From Enterococcus sp. 4G2_DIV0659 (GTDB taxonomy: Bacteria; Bacillota; Bacilli; Lactobacillales; Enterococcaceae): 64,000 bases of DNA. The translations under genes were made by a program, and so were the position numbers. Of the stretch, positions 36,237-46,129 are shown one piece after another; position 1 is the stretch's first letter, and each line of letters opens with the position of its first letter. The notes under the pieces are model-generated. The model did no database searches, was not told where the DNA came from, and saw nothing but the letters and a program-made list of their open reading frames with translations. Where the stretch lies: contig NZ_NGLE02000001.1 in the NCBI RefSeq assembly GCF_002140715.2, forward strand, positions 1,297,001 to 1,361,000. The letters are read 5' to 3'.

Positions 36237-37541
36237 ATGCAAAGAAAAGATGTTACACCTGATTCAGATAATAAAAAAAATGGATTGTTCAAAAAATTTG
36301 GGATTGGTTTAGTTGGAGGGTTACTTGGTGGTGCACTTGCTTTTGGTGGTGCCTACGCTATTATTGGACAAAACACACCAGCATCATCTAATTCATCTAC
36401 AACAACAAATTCAGTAAAAGATAATAAAGGAAATACTAAAATAACAAATGTTAATTTAGACGTAAACAGTAATGTCACAAAAGCTGTTGATAAAGTGAAA
36501 GATTCTGTTGTTTCAGTTATTAACCTACAAAGTCCTAGCCAAAATAGCGATATGAGCGGCTTTGGCGGTTTATTTGGTGGAAACGAAGATAGCCAATCGG
36601 ACGGGCAATCAGACGGCAGTGATTTACAAGCAGCTAGTGAAGGTAGTGGCGTAATTTATAAAAAAGATGGGAAAACAGCCTACGTTGTTACCAATAATCA
36701 CGTAGTGGATAAAGCAAAAGGACTAGAAGTGGTTTTACATGACGGGACCAAAGTCCAAGGTGAGTTAGTAGGAACTGATTCCTATACTGACCTTGCTGTA
36801 ATCAAAATTTCATCTGATAAAGTTGATGCAGTCGCAGAATTTGGAAATTCTGATAATCTGAAAATTGGCGAGCCAGCGCTAGCTATGGGTTCTCCATTAG
36901 GCTCAGCTTATGCTAACTCAGTAACGCAAGGGATTATTTCTTCGTTAAATAGAAACATTCAAAATGAAAACAATGGTCAAGCAATCAATATCAACGCAAT
37001 CCAAACCGATGCAGCGATCAACCCAGGAAATTCAGGCGGTCCATTAGTCAATATCGAAGGACAAGTTATCGGAATCAACTCCGTTAAAATCGTTCAATCT
37101 GAAAGCCAAGTAAGTGTTGAAGGAATGGGATTTGCGATTCCAAGTAACGATGTAGTGAATATCATCAACCAATTGGAAAAAGAAGGAAAAGTAACACGTC
37201 CTGCACTAGGTATTTCAATGGATGAACTAACAAACGTTTCAACTCAACAACGAAAAGAAATCTTGAAACTTCCTGAATCAGTTCAAATGGGTGTTCTTGT
37301 ACGTACCGTTCAAACTGCTACACCTGCGGACAAAGCTGGCATTGAAAGATATGATGTTATCACTAAAATCGATGATAAAGAAATCGATTCTGTGACAGAC
37401 CTACAAAGTGCTCTTTACAAGAAAAAAGTCGGTGACAAAATGAAAGTTACCTTCTACCGTGATGGTAAAGAACAAAGTGTAAATGTTGATTTGACAATTG
37501 ATCAGTCAGCGCTAAAATCAGGGAAACAAACAAACGAATAA
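36237..37541 (+). CDS. htrA: HtrA/DegP-type membrane-anchored serine protease
   Basis: A 434-residue surface quality-control protease. The N-terminal hydrophobic segment (about 21-43) anchors it, and a Ser/Asn/Thr-rich linker follows. The protease domain has His155 (VTNNHVVD), Asp185 (YTDLAVIK) and Ser266 (NPGNSGGPL), and a PDZ domain ends the protein (about 325-425). AGGAGG precedes the ATG. It is followed by a bidirectional terminator. Confidence 0.96.
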   Translation: MQRKDVTPDSDNKKNGLFKKFGIGLVGGLLGGALAFGGAYAIIGQNTPASSNSSTTTNSVKDNKGNTKITNVNLDVNSNVTKAVDKVKDSVVSVINLQSPSQNSDMSGFGGLFGGNEDSQSDGQSDGSDLQAASEGSGVIYKKDGKTAYVVTNNHVVDKAKGLEVVLHDGTKVQGELVGTDSYTDLAVIKISSDKVDAVAEFGNSDNLKIGEPALAMGSPLGSAYANSVTQGIISSLNRNIQNENNGQAININAIQTDAAINPGNSGGPLVNIEGQVIGINSVKIVQSESQVSVEGMGFAIPSNDVVNIINQLEKEGKVTRPALGISMDELTNVSTQQRKEILKLPESVQMGVLVRTVQTATPADKAGIERYDVITKIDDKEIDSVTDLQSALYKKKVGDKMKVTFYRDGKEQSVNVDLTIDQSALKSGKQTNE

Positions 37542-37558
37542 TTACACTAAAAATAAAG

Positions 37559-37600
37559 TAAGGCTGCAACAAAACTACCAATAGTTTTGTTGCAGCCTTA
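37559..37600. terminator. Bidirectional 19-bp-stem terminator
   Basis: The arms 37559-37577 and 37582-37600 are perfectly complementary with a 4-nt loop. It lies between the convergent ends of htrA (37541) and the tRNA-binding-domain gene (37610). Confidence 0.9.
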
Positions 37601-37609
37601 TTTCATTTC

Positions 37610-38227
37610 TTATTTTCCTACAGGAAAGGCTTCTCCAACAACTGCATCAAAAGGTAGCTCTAATATCCCTTTTTTCGCAGGTGCATCTGGCAAACGTAAC
37701 TCGCCTGCCGAGCAAATCATCCCGAAACTTTCTACGCCACGTAAAACACCTGGCCAAATCATCAAACCATCTGGCATCATTGCACCAGGCTTAGCTACAA
37801 CAACTTTTTGCCCAGCTTTGATGTTTGGTGCACCACAAACGATTTGTAACACTTTACCATTATCAACTTCTGTTTGTGTAATCGATAAATGATCTGAGTC
37901 TTGATGTTTTTTACAAGATTTTACAAAACCGATAACGATTTTAGGTTCATTATCTTCAACTAACGTTTCAGAAAAACCGGCTTTGGCAAGTTCCTCATTT
38001 ACTTTGATTAACTGTTCGTTTGTCAGCTCAACTTGACCGTTGCCTTCAATTCGCCCTAAAAGTGTAGACGCATCAAAAATATTCCAAGCAACAACTTGAT
38101 TATTTTCAGCTACACTTACTCGTGCCACGTTGTCTTTACGCTCAACACGGTTCTCTTGTCCTTTATCATCAGATACGATGATCATCAAAACATCACCGAC
38201 ATGTTCTTTATTATATGAAAAAATCAT
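37610..38227 (-). CDS. YtpR-like tRNA-binding-domain protein
   Basis: A 205-residue protein with an N-terminal DUF4479-like part and a C-terminal tRNA-binding (EMAP-type) OB-fold (IVIGFVKSCKKHQDSDHL, VCGAPNIKAGQKVVVAKPGA, GVESFGMICSAGEL). Its partners are unknown; the domain is shared with phenylalanyl-tRNA synthetase beta and CsaA. The start at 38227 has GAGGG upstream; the TTG further up does not. Confidence 0.88.
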   Translation of the reverse strand: MIFSYNKEHVGDVLMIIVSDDKGQENRVERKDNVARVSVAENNQVVAWNIFDASTLLGRIEGNGQVELTNEQLIKVNEELAKAGFSETLVEDNEPKIVIGFVKSCKKHQDSDHLSITQTEVDNGKVLQIVCGAPNIKAGQKVVVAKPGAMMPDGLMIWPGVLRGVESFGMICSAGELRLPDAPAKKGILELPFDAVVGEAFPVGK

Positions 38228-38398
38228 TTTATTCCCTCTTTTCAATTTTATTTTCCAATCTATTGGCTAAACCTATGTCCCTGTCCTATCTTAACAAAAA
38301 AAGAGTCTGACTGCATGACATTTTAGTTTTTTCCAAGAAAAATAAGTGAAACAAAACGGTTAACGCCTTGCTTCACCTATTTTATACATTGGGCTTAT

Positions 38399-38857
38399 TT
38401 ATTTTTCTTTATCAGGATGAACAATCAATACATCACATGGCGCATGGCGAATAATATAACTGCTGACACTACCGATCATAAAGCGTTCAACTGCGTTTAA
38501 TCCAGATTGTCCGACCATGATTAGGTCTACATCATATTTTTCTGGTAATGTTTTACACATCACTTCTTTTACCGCACCATAAGTAATCATTGTTTCTACT
38601 TGAGTAAAGTCTACACTTTTGGCGTACTGTTCACATTCATTCAAAATTTCTTTGGCGTTTTCTGTTTCTTGATCCAATAAACTATCGTTTAAAGAAGAAT
38701 ACCCCATCATCGTATACACTTGATTTTCTATAACATGGGCAACGATTACTCGTCCATTATTTCTTCTAGCTACTTCGATTGCTTGTTTGTATGCTAAATC
38801 GGCTTGTTCACTACCATCGACACCAACTAAAATCGTCTTGTACGTTTGTGTTAGCAC
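38399..38857 (-). CDS. UspA-family universal stress protein
   Basis: A 153-residue USP with YKTILVGVDGSEQADLAYKQA at the start and the ATP-binding-type end MVGQSGLNAVERFMIGSVSSY. The start is probably GTG at 38857: AGGAG lies 8 nt before it and the N-terminus (M)LTQTYK then matches family members. ATG at 38866 and GTG at 38896 are too close to or lack a site. Confidence 0.88.
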   Translation of the reverse strand: MLTQTYKTILVGVDGSEQADLAYKQAIEVARRNNGRVIVAHVIENQVYTMMGYSSLNDSLLDQETENAKEILNECEQYAKSVDFTQVETMITYGAVKEVMCKTLPEKYDVDLIMVGQSGLNAVERFMIGSVSSYIIRHAPCDVLIVHPDKEK

Positions 38858-38904
38858 AGTATTCATCTCCTGATTGATGTATTTTGTCTTTTCCACTTAT
38901 AAAA

Positions 38905-39219
38905 TCAACTAATACTGTTCAAAAATGACGTAATTTCTTCTTTGGTTTTGCGATTTTTATTCACTAAACGCCCTAACTCTTTTCCTTGTTCAGTCACAAC
39001 AAAACTTGGAATCCCAAAAATAGTCCACTCAGAAGCAAGCTCCATAAATTTATCTCGATCGACTTCAATAAAACGAAAATCTGGAAAAGAAGCTTCGATT
39101 TCAGGCATGACCGGCTTGATGAAGAGACAATCACCGCACCAATCAGCTGTAAAGAAGAACACACTTTTCCCCTCTGACACATAACTTGCCAGCTCTTCAT
39201 AAGAAGTTGGAATAATCAT
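38905..39219 (-). CDS. Thioredoxin-like protein
   Basis: A 104-residue thioredoxin-fold protein with the redox motif in FFTADWCGDCLFIKP and the cis-proline region IFGIPSFVV. It has no signal peptide, so it is cytoplasmic. It is 11 nt after the peptidase gene on the same strand. Confidence 0.88.
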   Translation of the reverse strand: MIIPTSYEELASYVSEGKSVFFFTADWCGDCLFIKPVMPEIEASFPDFRFIEVDRDKFMELASEWTIFGIPSFVVTEQGKELGRLVNKNRKTKEEITSFLNSIS

Positions 39220-39229
39220 AAACTATCTC

Positions 39230-40306
39230 CTACTTTCCATAAATGATCGTGTTGACTGTGGTCTTGTCTAAACCTTTTAATACTTGAATCAACATTTCAC
39301 GAGCTGCTTCAAAGTCTTTGATATTGAACATTGTTTGATGCGTATGAATATAGCGCCCACAAACGCCAATAACAGTACTTGGTACACCATTATTTGTTGT
39401 ATGAGCCGCACCAGCATCTGTTCCCCCTTTTGATACAAAGTATTGGTAAGGAATGTTATGTGTTGCCGCTGTATCTAATAAATATTCACGGACACGAGGT
39501 AATGTAATCATACCAGGATCATAGATACGTAGTAATGTTCCTTCGCCAAGATGTCCATACGTCCCTTTTTTCGTTTGGATATCATCTGCCGCGGAACAAT
39601 CTACTGCAAAGAATAAATCTGGATTGAATTTATGCACTGAAGGTTTAGAACCACGTAACCCAACTTCTTCTTGAACATTCGCACCAGCAATCAATGTGTG
39701 ACCTAATTGTTCATTTTGCAATGCTTCTAGCGCTTCTAATACTAAAGTACAGCCATAACGGTTATCCCATGATTTACTGATAATGTTTTTGCCATTCGCT
39801 GTTTTGATTGTTTCTGTTTGCGGTACGATTGAATCCCCTGGTCTTACACCAAAACTTTCAGCTTCTTCTTTTGACTCAAAACCAGCATCAAATAAAATAT
39901 CTGTTACTTCTAACTGTTTTTGACCACTTGTTCCACGTAATAAATGCGGTGGCACAGAAGATGAGATACAAGGGTAGTTCCCTTTACTTGTTTTTAGCGT
40001 AAAACGTTGAGCAGAGACGACATAAGGATTCCAGCCACCCAAAGGAACCACTTGGAATAACCCATTATCTTTAATTTGTGTTAACATAAAGCCAACTTCA
40101 TCCATGTGAGCAGCAACCATTACACGCGGTGCATCTTGCTCTTTTGCTCTTTTCAAGCCGAAAATACCGCCCAGCCCATCATATTGAATCTCGTCTACTA
40201 ATGGTGTCATATTTCTTTTCATATAGGCACGAATATCATCTTCAAATCCGCTTGTTCCTTGTAATTCTGTCAGTTCTTTAATGCGTTGAAATGTTTTTTC
40301 TTCCAT
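39230..40306 (-). CDS. pepA: M42-family glutamyl aminopeptidase
   Basis: A 358-residue metallo-aminopeptidase with the two-metal M42 layout: VMVAAHMDEVGFM (His-x-Asp), SWDNRYGC, ANVQEEVGLRG (Glu-Glu) and a C-terminal SKGGTDAGAAHTTNNGVP. It resembles lactococcal PepA. AGGAG lies about 19 nt before the ATG, so the start is not firmly set. Confidence 0.88.
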   Translation of the reverse strand: MEEKTFQRIKELTELQGTSGFEDDIRAYMKRNMTPLVDEIQYDGLGGIFGLKRAKEQDAPRVMVAAHMDEVGFMLTQIKDNGLFQVVPLGGWNPYVVSAQRFTLKTSKGNYPCISSSVPPHLLRGTSGQKQLEVTDILFDAGFESKEEAESFGVRPGDSIVPQTETIKTANGKNIISKSWDNRYGCTLVLEALEALQNEQLGHTLIAGANVQEEVGLRGSKPSVHKFNPDLFFAVDCSAADDIQTKKGTYGHLGEGTLLRIYDPGMITLPRVREYLLDTAATHNIPYQYFVSKGGTDAGAAHTTNNGVPSTVIGVCGRYIHTHQTMFNIKDFEAAREMLIQVLKGLDKTTVNTIIYGK

Positions 40307-40546
40307 TGTTGTATTATCTGCCAGTTCTCCTACTCAGGATCCCCCCACTCTTTTTGCTAAAAAATAACAGTACATTCAAGCAAAAACGGCAGATACTCCT
40401 TTCATATGATTTCACATTCATTATAACGCAAATTTTTTCAATTGCCCACGTTTTTTGTTTTTCGATATTTTTATACAATGTGTTAGAATAGAGTTAAAGC
40501 TGAAGTCTTTTAGCAAACATTTGAAAATACTCGGAGGTTATTCCCC

Positions 40547-40888
40547 ATGAATGAAGAAAATGAACTAAGTTATTTTAAAGGCGGCCTGGCAATCGGTGTC
40601 AGTCTAGGTATTATAAGCGGCATTGCTTCTACATTATGGTATCAAAAAAAACGGACATTAGATGCTGATTTAGTTTTAGAAAATGTGAAAGCTGCGTTTT
40701 TAAAGGAAGGACCGATTGAGGGTTCTTGGATTGAATTTGAGAAAAAACCATTGCGAAAATTTGCTATTCATTCAAAAACATATACTGGCGGAATTTCTCG
40801 TTTGGAAGATGGTGTGATGGTACAGTATGCGTTCACTGCCGATGCCTTTACGGGTACTGTGATTGATGTAAAACGAATTAAAGAGTAA
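40547..40888 (+). CDS. Small membrane-anchored conserved protein
   Basis: A 113-residue protein with an N-terminal hydrophobic segment (GLAIGVSLGIISGIASTLWY, about 12-31) and a soluble rest ending YAFTADAFTGTVIDVKRI. It looks like a predicted small secreted protein of Lactobacillales. Function is unknown. GGAGG precedes the ATG and a terminator follows. Confidence 0.75.
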   Translation: MNEENELSYFKGGLAIGVSLGIISGIASTLWYQKKRTLDADLVLENVKAAFLKEGPIEGSWIEFEKKPLRKFAIHSKTYTGGISRLEDGVMVQYAFTADAFTGTVIDVKRIKE

Positions 40889-40904
40889 AAAGAGTAATAA
40901 GAAG

Positions 40905-40953
40905 AACAATTGAAACCGTACGTTAATACACGTATTGTTTCAATTGTTTTTTT
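40905..40953 (+). terminator. 12-bp-stem terminator
   Basis: AACAATTGAAAC (40905-40916) pairs with GTTTCAATTGTT (40937-40948), followed by a T-run to 40953, 17 nt after the preceding stop codon. Confidence 0.85.
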
Positions 40954-41058
40954 GTCTACTATCCTTTGGTCATAAGAGGTATCGGATGAGAGAGACAGAT
41001 TATTCTATTGTCCATCAAGCAAATTTCACTCCTTCCTATTCCCTACTACTGATACCTT

Positions 41059-41916
41059 TTATCTTTTTATCGAACCAATTAAAAATATTCCCATTAACAT
41101 TAATAATGCACCGAATAAAATCCTCCCTTTTTCTTTTGGCGTTTTCTTGACATTAAAAAAAAGCAAACCACCAGCGATCGAAATCAACACAGATAATTGG
41201 GAAAAAGTAAAACTTTTCGCTACGCCCATGATCGGCATCAGTGAAAATAAACTCAGATTTGCACTACTCCAAGCAAGCCCTGTAAAGAGATTAGTTGAAA
41301 TATCTCTTATGACCAATTGCTTTTTCTCTTTTATGCTTAATATAAAAACCATGGACACCATTCCAAGCGATTGGGGGAAAATAACTGCGGCAGCAGGCGT
41401 TTGGCGTAATCTTGGTAGAATCACATATATAGTTAAAGCCGCGGAGGAAACTAATAACCAAGTAATTGCCCGTTTTTGCTTTTCAAAAGACATCGGTCTT
41501 TGTGTCTGTTCTTTATACGATGTACAAATAATACCGAGAATAATGACCACAATACCGCTTATTCCAATAATAAACGCCTGTATAGAGGTCCATTCTTTAA
41601 AACATAAAGCAGCAATCAACGTTGTGCCAATCAATTGTGTCCCATTTGATATTGGCATTGCCTCTGAAACTGGTAGTAATTGAAAGGCATAAAATTGAAA
41701 ATATTGTCCTATCGCCCAAAAACAGCCTGACAAAAAAGGAAACAACATGATCGACCAATCAAATGGAGGCTTCGTTACTAAAAAAAATAACAAACTAAAG
41801 ACAAATGCCATAATTGCTGTACCTATTAGCTGATTGATTGGTTTTGCTTTCGTTAAAGCCGCAATCACTGGCATCAAGCCCCAACCAACCGCTGGTAAAA
41901 AATAGAAAATAAACAT
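41059..41916 (-). CDS. GRP-family sugar uptake permease
   Basis: A 285-residue protein with about ten membrane segments (FLPAVGWGLMPVIAALT start; SNGTQLIGTTLIAALCFKEW middle), like the glucose/ribose porters GlcU and RbsU. The substrate is not determinable. AAGGAG precedes the ATG. It stands alone between the terminator at 40905 and the PTS operon. Confidence 0.82.
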   Translation of the reverse strand: MFIFYFLPAVGWGLMPVIAALTKAKPINQLIGTAIMAFVFSLLFFLVTKPPFDWSIMLFPFLSGCFWAIGQYFQFYAFQLLPVSEAMPISNGTQLIGTTLIAALCFKEWTSIQAFIIGISGIVVIILGIICTSYKEQTQRPMSFEKQKRAITWLLVSSAALTIYVILPRLRQTPAAAVIFPQSLGMVSMVFILSIKEKKQLVIRDISTNLFTGLAWSSANLSLFSLMPIMGVAKSFTFSQLSVLISIAGGLLFFNVKKTPKEKGRILFGALLMLMGIFLIGSIKR

Positions 41917-42028
41917 CTTTCACTCCTTAAGCTTTTGTAATAAAAAGAGAGAAGGTAGCCACTTTAACGACTGTTTCTCTCTTATCATTTCTCATTTGTT
42001 TTTGAATACTGCTAACCTCTATCAGAAG

Positions 42029-42487
42029 TTAAAATTGAAAGACATCCTCTTCCAACACCACTTGGCTGTTTCCTTTTAGTAATTGCCCTTCAGCAACTTC
42101 TGGTAAAACAACGATAACGATCTCATCTTTTCCTTCTTCAGCAAGGAGTGGTAGATTCATTTGTGCAAGAAGTGTATGCGTTGTTACATGCTGACCTTCT
42201 GTGACATGGATCGAAAATGGCGTACCTTTTAATTCAACCGTATCTAGTCCCATATGAATCAGTACCGTATCACCTGTTTTACTTTTAAGTGTAATGGCAT
42301 GAAGGGTAGGAAAAATACTGACCACTTGTCCTGTCACTGGAGAAAAAATTTGACCCGAATGATCAGCAATTGCATAGCCTTCTCCCATCATATTTGCTGA
42401 AAAAACAGCATCATTAACGTCTGCTAAGGAAATCAACTGCCCAGATGTAACAGCTTTTAATACTCGTTTCTTTTTGAAAAAGTTCAT
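42029..42487 (-). CDS. PTS glucose-type EIIA
   Basis: A 152-residue EIIA-Glc-like domain protein. Two conserved histidines lie in YAIADHSGQIFSPVTGQV and TVLIHMGLDTVELKG, the second being the phosphorylation site. GGAGGTGG decides the start at 42487; longer upstream frames lie inside the previous gene. It ends the licT-chbG-EIICB-glvA-EIIA operon and would energise the EIICB transporter. Confidence 0.9.
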   Translation of the reverse strand: MNFFKKKRVLKAVTSGQLISLADVNDAVFSANMMGEGYAIADHSGQIFSPVTGQVVSIFPTLHAITLKSKTGDTVLIHMGLDTVELKGTPFSIHVTEGQHVTTHTLLAQMNLPLLAEEGKDEIVIVVLPEVAEGQLLKGNSQVVLEEDVFQF

Positions 42488-42500
42488 TTTCCACCTCCAT

Positions 42501-43829
42501 TTAAGCCAATGTTGGCCAATACTCTTTATTTGCTTCAATCATTTCGTCTAAAACAAGTTTTGCAACTCTTGCATTAGGAACGGATTGATTTAGAGTAAAT
42601 GCTTGTAACGCTTTTTGATAAGATCCTTCAAAATAAGCATCCACTAATAATTTTTCAGCCGCTACCTGTGCTTCCATCAGTCCCTTATGAAAATCATTGA
42701 TTGGCTGTCTTAATGAGATTGGCTCAACACCTGTCGCTCCTACATATGCTGGCACTTCAACTACGGCATCCGCTCGTAAGTTAGGAATCGCGCCTTGGTT
42801 AGGGACGATCAACATAAAGCGACGACGTTCATCGTTTAACAATGATGTAGCCATATCAACGATATATTGTCCATGTTCCCCAAAATTGAAATTCAGGACA
42901 TCTTCCGTCAATCCATCGCGAATTTTCTGTGCCATTTCTCTAGTATTTTTTTCACGCCCATCCATTACCATATTTGCTCGAGTATATTGTTTATCGCTAT
43001 GTTCAACCACCATGTCAGGGTATAAATAGTATTCCAAATAGTTATTAGGAATGTGGGTGGGAAAATTTTTGGTAATGACAGACATCATTTTGAATGCTTC
43101 CTGCCAAGTTTTATCTCCTGCATTGAAATCTGCAACATTCATTTCCTGGCTGGTTAGTTTTTCAATGATTTCCGGCATTATATCCCGACCTAATGATTTA
43201 TCATAAATTGCTGTATACCAGCCAAAATGATTTAAGCCATAATAAGTTGGAATCCAGTTTTTCCGATCATATCCGTAATTCACTGCAATCGTTTCTTCTA
43301 TAGAAATTGTCATATCACAAGCATTAATCATTTTCGCTTTAGGATAAGTCCTACGAACAGCTTCTGAAACAATCGATTCAGGGTTCGTATAATTTAAAAT
43401 CCACGCATTAGGGGCAAATTCCTGTACATAACCTACGATTTCTAATAACCCACCCATTGAGCGCATACCATAGGCAAAACCACCTAAACCACATGTTTCT
43501 TGTCCTACCAAATCATGTTTTAAGGCGATTTTTTCGTCTTTCTCCCGCATTTTCATACCGCCGACACGTATTTGAGAAAAAATAAAATCACAACCAGTAA
43601 AGGCCGTTTTCGGATCTTCTGTTGAAGATAGCTGTATTTCGTCATACCCATCTTTAGCCAGCATAAACTCGATAATCAAGTACATATCATCATTTCTTTT
43701 TTTATCGATATCGTATAAACGGATTTCCGCAATTGGTAATCTATCTGCATTATTTAAAACAGCTTGAATGATTCCTGGCGTATAGGTACTTCCGCCTCCA
43801 GCTATCGTGATAATTTGTTTTTTTGTCAT
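42501..43829 (-). CDS. GH4 6-phospho-alpha-glucosidase
   Basis: A 442-residue NAD- and metal-dependent glycosidase of family 4. Motifs: GGGSTYTPG (NAD loop), VGQETCGLGGFAYGMRS, LNYTNPE, NACDMTISIE and YYGLNHFGW. The CDM motif and overall match to GlvA/MalA favour alpha-glucosidic substrates (for example maltose 6-phosphate) over cellobiose 6-phosphate. It hydrolyses the PTS product inside the cell. The start is the ATG at 43829, after AGGTGG. Confidence 0.88.
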   Translation of the reverse strand: MTKKQIITIAGGGSTYTPGIIQAVLNNADRLPIAEIRLYDIDKKRNDDMYLIIEFMLAKDGYDEIQLSSTEDPKTAFTGCDFIFSQIRVGGMKMREKDEKIALKHDLVGQETCGLGGFAYGMRSMGGLLEIVGYVQEFAPNAWILNYTNPESIVSEAVRRTYPKAKMINACDMTISIEETIAVNYGYDRKNWIPTYYGLNHFGWYTAIYDKSLGRDIMPEIIEKLTSQEMNVADFNAGDKTWQEAFKMMSVITKNFPTHIPNNYLEYYLYPDMVVEHSDKQYTRANMVMDGREKNTREMAQKIRDGLTEDVLNFNFGEHGQYIVDMATSLLNDERRRFMLIVPNQGAIPNLRADAVVEVPAYVGATGVEPISLRQPINDFHKGLMEAQVAAEKLLVDAYFEGSYQKALQAFTLNQSVPNARVAKLVLDEMIEANKEYWPTLA

Positions 43830-43838
43830 TTTTTCCAC

Positions 43839-45260
43839 CTATCCTTCACTTTCTAATAATTTATCAAACTCAGCCATAATATAGGTCACTTCTAAACCAA
43901 TAATCACTTGATAATTTTTTTCCGTTGGTTTAATCAGTCCACTTACCCCTAGCTGCTTGATTCTTTGTTCATCGACAATCGTGTTATCCAGCACTTCCAC
44001 TCTCAAACGTGTATTACAGCTATACGCATCAGCAATATTTTCTTTACCACCAAAAGCGGCAAGCAACTTTTTAGCCATATACTCATAATTTTTGCTTGCT
44101 AAACTTAACTCTTTTTCTTCTGCTTCAACTTCTGTACCAAATTCAGTTGCAACTTCTCGCCCTAATGTCGGAATATTTCGTTTAGTAATCAGATAATAAA
44201 ACGTGAAATAATACAGAGCGAAAAAGACCAAGCCGATTGGGAGAATCAAAATCGCATTGGTTGCGATCCTAAAATTGATCAAATAATCCACAATACAAGC
44301 CCCAAAAGTAAACCCAATCCGGATATTAAATAAATAGCACACGAACCCTGCTAAACCTGCAAAAAATGCATGAACCACGTATAGCATCGGTGAAATAAAC
44401 ATAAAACTAAACTCAACAGGTTCAGTGATATTCGCAATAAAAGAAGTTGCCGCTCCACTTCCCATGATTCCTTTAACCATTTCTTTATTTTCTTTAAATG
44501 CTGCACGATAAATCGCTAAACAAATCGCAGGAATCCCAAACATCATCACCACAAAAAATCCTGATAAGAACAGTCCTGCTTGAGGGTCACCATTAATGAA
44601 GCGGGTCATTTCTCCTCGGAACACTTCACCGTTTGGCGCTGTATAACTCCCTAAATCATAGTAAACATAGGTATTCAGTACATGATGAAGTCCAAATGGA
44701 ATCAATAAACGGTTCAAGAACATAAAGATTCCCACACCAAAAGCACCCATATCTACTAGTAACTTCGCAAAATTATCGATCCCCGTTTGAATAATCGGCC
44801 AAATAATACCAAAAACAACTGCTGTAACTGTTTGTAACAGCATCACCATCGTCAATGGAAATTTCTCTCCTGCAAAATAAGAGAAAACCATTGGTAATTT
44901 TTGGTTTTTAAAACGATTATATGTCCAAGCAGCAACTAAACCAGAAATGATCCCGCCAAAAATCCCCATACTTACATCTGGATTCATGATCGCTAAGCCT
45001 TGTTTTAAGGTTGCGATTGCCAGAAATCCTGTTAATGCAGGAATCCCCTTATCCTTCGTCTTGGCAAAACCAATCGTTACACCAATTGCAAACAAAATAT
45101 CCAAATTTCCAAAAACAGCATTCCCAGCAGCACCAATCACTGGAATATTCAACATATCATCCGCAGATAAACGCATGATCAGCCCAGCCAAAGGCATCGC
45201 TGCTACAGGTAAAAGCATCGCTCGTCCTAATTTTTGTATATTTGCTTTAAAATTCGACAT
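43839..45260 (-). CDS. PTS EIICB, alpha-glucoside/glucose family
   Basis: A 473-residue fusion: membrane EIIC (1 to about 380; FMFLNRLLIPFGLHHVLN, FIANITEPVEFSFMFISP) and C-terminal EIIB (about 395-473), with the phosphorylated Cys in YSCNTRLRVE. It lacks an EIIA domain, which is supplied by the separate gene at 42029. With the GH4 enzyme it points to uptake of maltose-like disaccharides. AAGGAGG lies before the ATG. Confidence 0.92.
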   Translation of the reverse strand: MSNFKANIQKLGRAMLLPVAAMPLAGLIMRLSADDMLNIPVIGAAGNAVFGNLDILFAIGVTIGFAKTKDKGIPALTGFLAIATLKQGLAIMNPDVSMGIFGGIISGLVAAWTYNRFKNQKLPMVFSYFAGEKFPLTMVMLLQTVTAVVFGIIWPIIQTGIDNFAKLLVDMGAFGVGIFMFLNRLLIPFGLHHVLNTYVYYDLGSYTAPNGEVFRGEMTRFINGDPQAGLFLSGFFVVMMFGIPAICLAIYRAAFKENKEMVKGIMGSGAATSFIANITEPVEFSFMFISPMLYVVHAFFAGLAGFVCYLFNIRIGFTFGACIVDYLINFRIATNAILILPIGLVFFALYYFTFYYLITKRNIPTLGREVATEFGTEVEAEEKELSLASKNYEYMAKKLLAAFGGKENIADAYSCNTRLRVEVLDNTIVDEQRIKQLGVSGLIKPTEKNYQVIIGLEVTYIMAEFDKLLESEG

Positions 45261-45331
45261 TTTTTTCCTCCTTAATATAAAAACGTAACGGTTTCCTTAG
45301 TCTTGATTGAACCAACTGTTTAAATACGCCC

Positions 45332-46099
45332 CTAAATAACCCCATAATTGACTAACTCGATAGTCTTATCCTGCCTCACACTTTTCGCAAATTCAGAATG
45401 AATCAAAAACTCCACCTGATTGATCCTTGGAAAAACAAAACCAGAACCTTCATATAGCATTTGATCAATGTACGCTGTATGACACATGATTTCTGTGGTT
45501 TCCTCTTCCTTTAAACGCTCCATCAATTCTGCTAAATAGCTATCCAGCGATTGACTGATCTGACGCTTTTTCGGATCCTCCACACCGACATCATCAAAAA
45601 AGCGTTCAAAGTTTGCGACATGGCGTACTTCTGCTTTGCGTTCAAAATTGCCACGAACAGGTAAGTCATATTTTTTTGCCAAAGCAATCACTACTTCCTG
45701 ATTTTGCCCAAAAGTATGGGTGTGGTGATGGCTATCTAAATGTGTTGGTATAATCCCCGCCCGAAAGACTTTCTGGATTTGCGCATTCCATTCTTGGTAT
45801 AATTCATCCAAATCGATTTGAAAAGGTTGCTCATAAAAAGCTAATTTCTTAAATGCATGATTTTCATCTATTAAAGTTGTTACATTATTCAGTATCGGTT
45901 TCCCACAAGTCAATGTTAAATGAACACCTACGCCCAAATCAGGAAATTCTTTCTTTAACTTTACTCCATGTTCAAATCCGGGCATATTAGCCATTATCGT
46001 AGTTGACGTCAAAATGCCTTCGCGATAAGCATCTATAATTCCATAATTCACGCCCCGACTATACCCGAAATCATCTGAGTTTATAATTACTTTTCCCAT
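45332..46099 (-). CDS. ChbG/YdjC-family carbohydrate deacetylase
   Basis: A 255-residue deacetylase-like protein: VIINSDDFGYSRGVNYGI (metal Asp), LDSHHHTHTFGQ and MCHTAYID. ChbG removes an acetyl group from chito-oligosaccharide phosphates in E. coli. Its presence with a GH4 phospho-alpha-glucosidase is notable and may mean acetylated substrates. GAGGAAG decides the start at 46099; upstream codons overlap the RAT-terminator region. Confidence 0.85.
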   Translation of the reverse strand: MGKVIINSDDFGYSRGVNYGIIDAYREGILTSTTIMANMPGFEHGVKLKKEFPDLGVGVHLTLTCGKPILNNVTTLIDENHAFKKLAFYEQPFQIDLDELYQEWNAQIQKVFRAGIIPTHLDSHHHTHTFGQNQEVVIALAKKYDLPVRGNFERKAEVRHVANFERFFDDVGVEDPKKRQISQSLDSYLAELMERLKEEETTEIMCHTAYIDQMLYEGSGFVFPRINQVEFLIHSEFAKSVRQDKTIELVNYGVI

Positions 46100-46129
46100 T
46101 TTCTTCCTCTTTTCTTTTTGATTGACACT

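Noticed and set aside
45261..45331. A cre site before the EIICB gene
   Set aside because: The best match (CGTAACGGTTTCCT) has three mismatches to consensus. The 47273 site is the convincing one.
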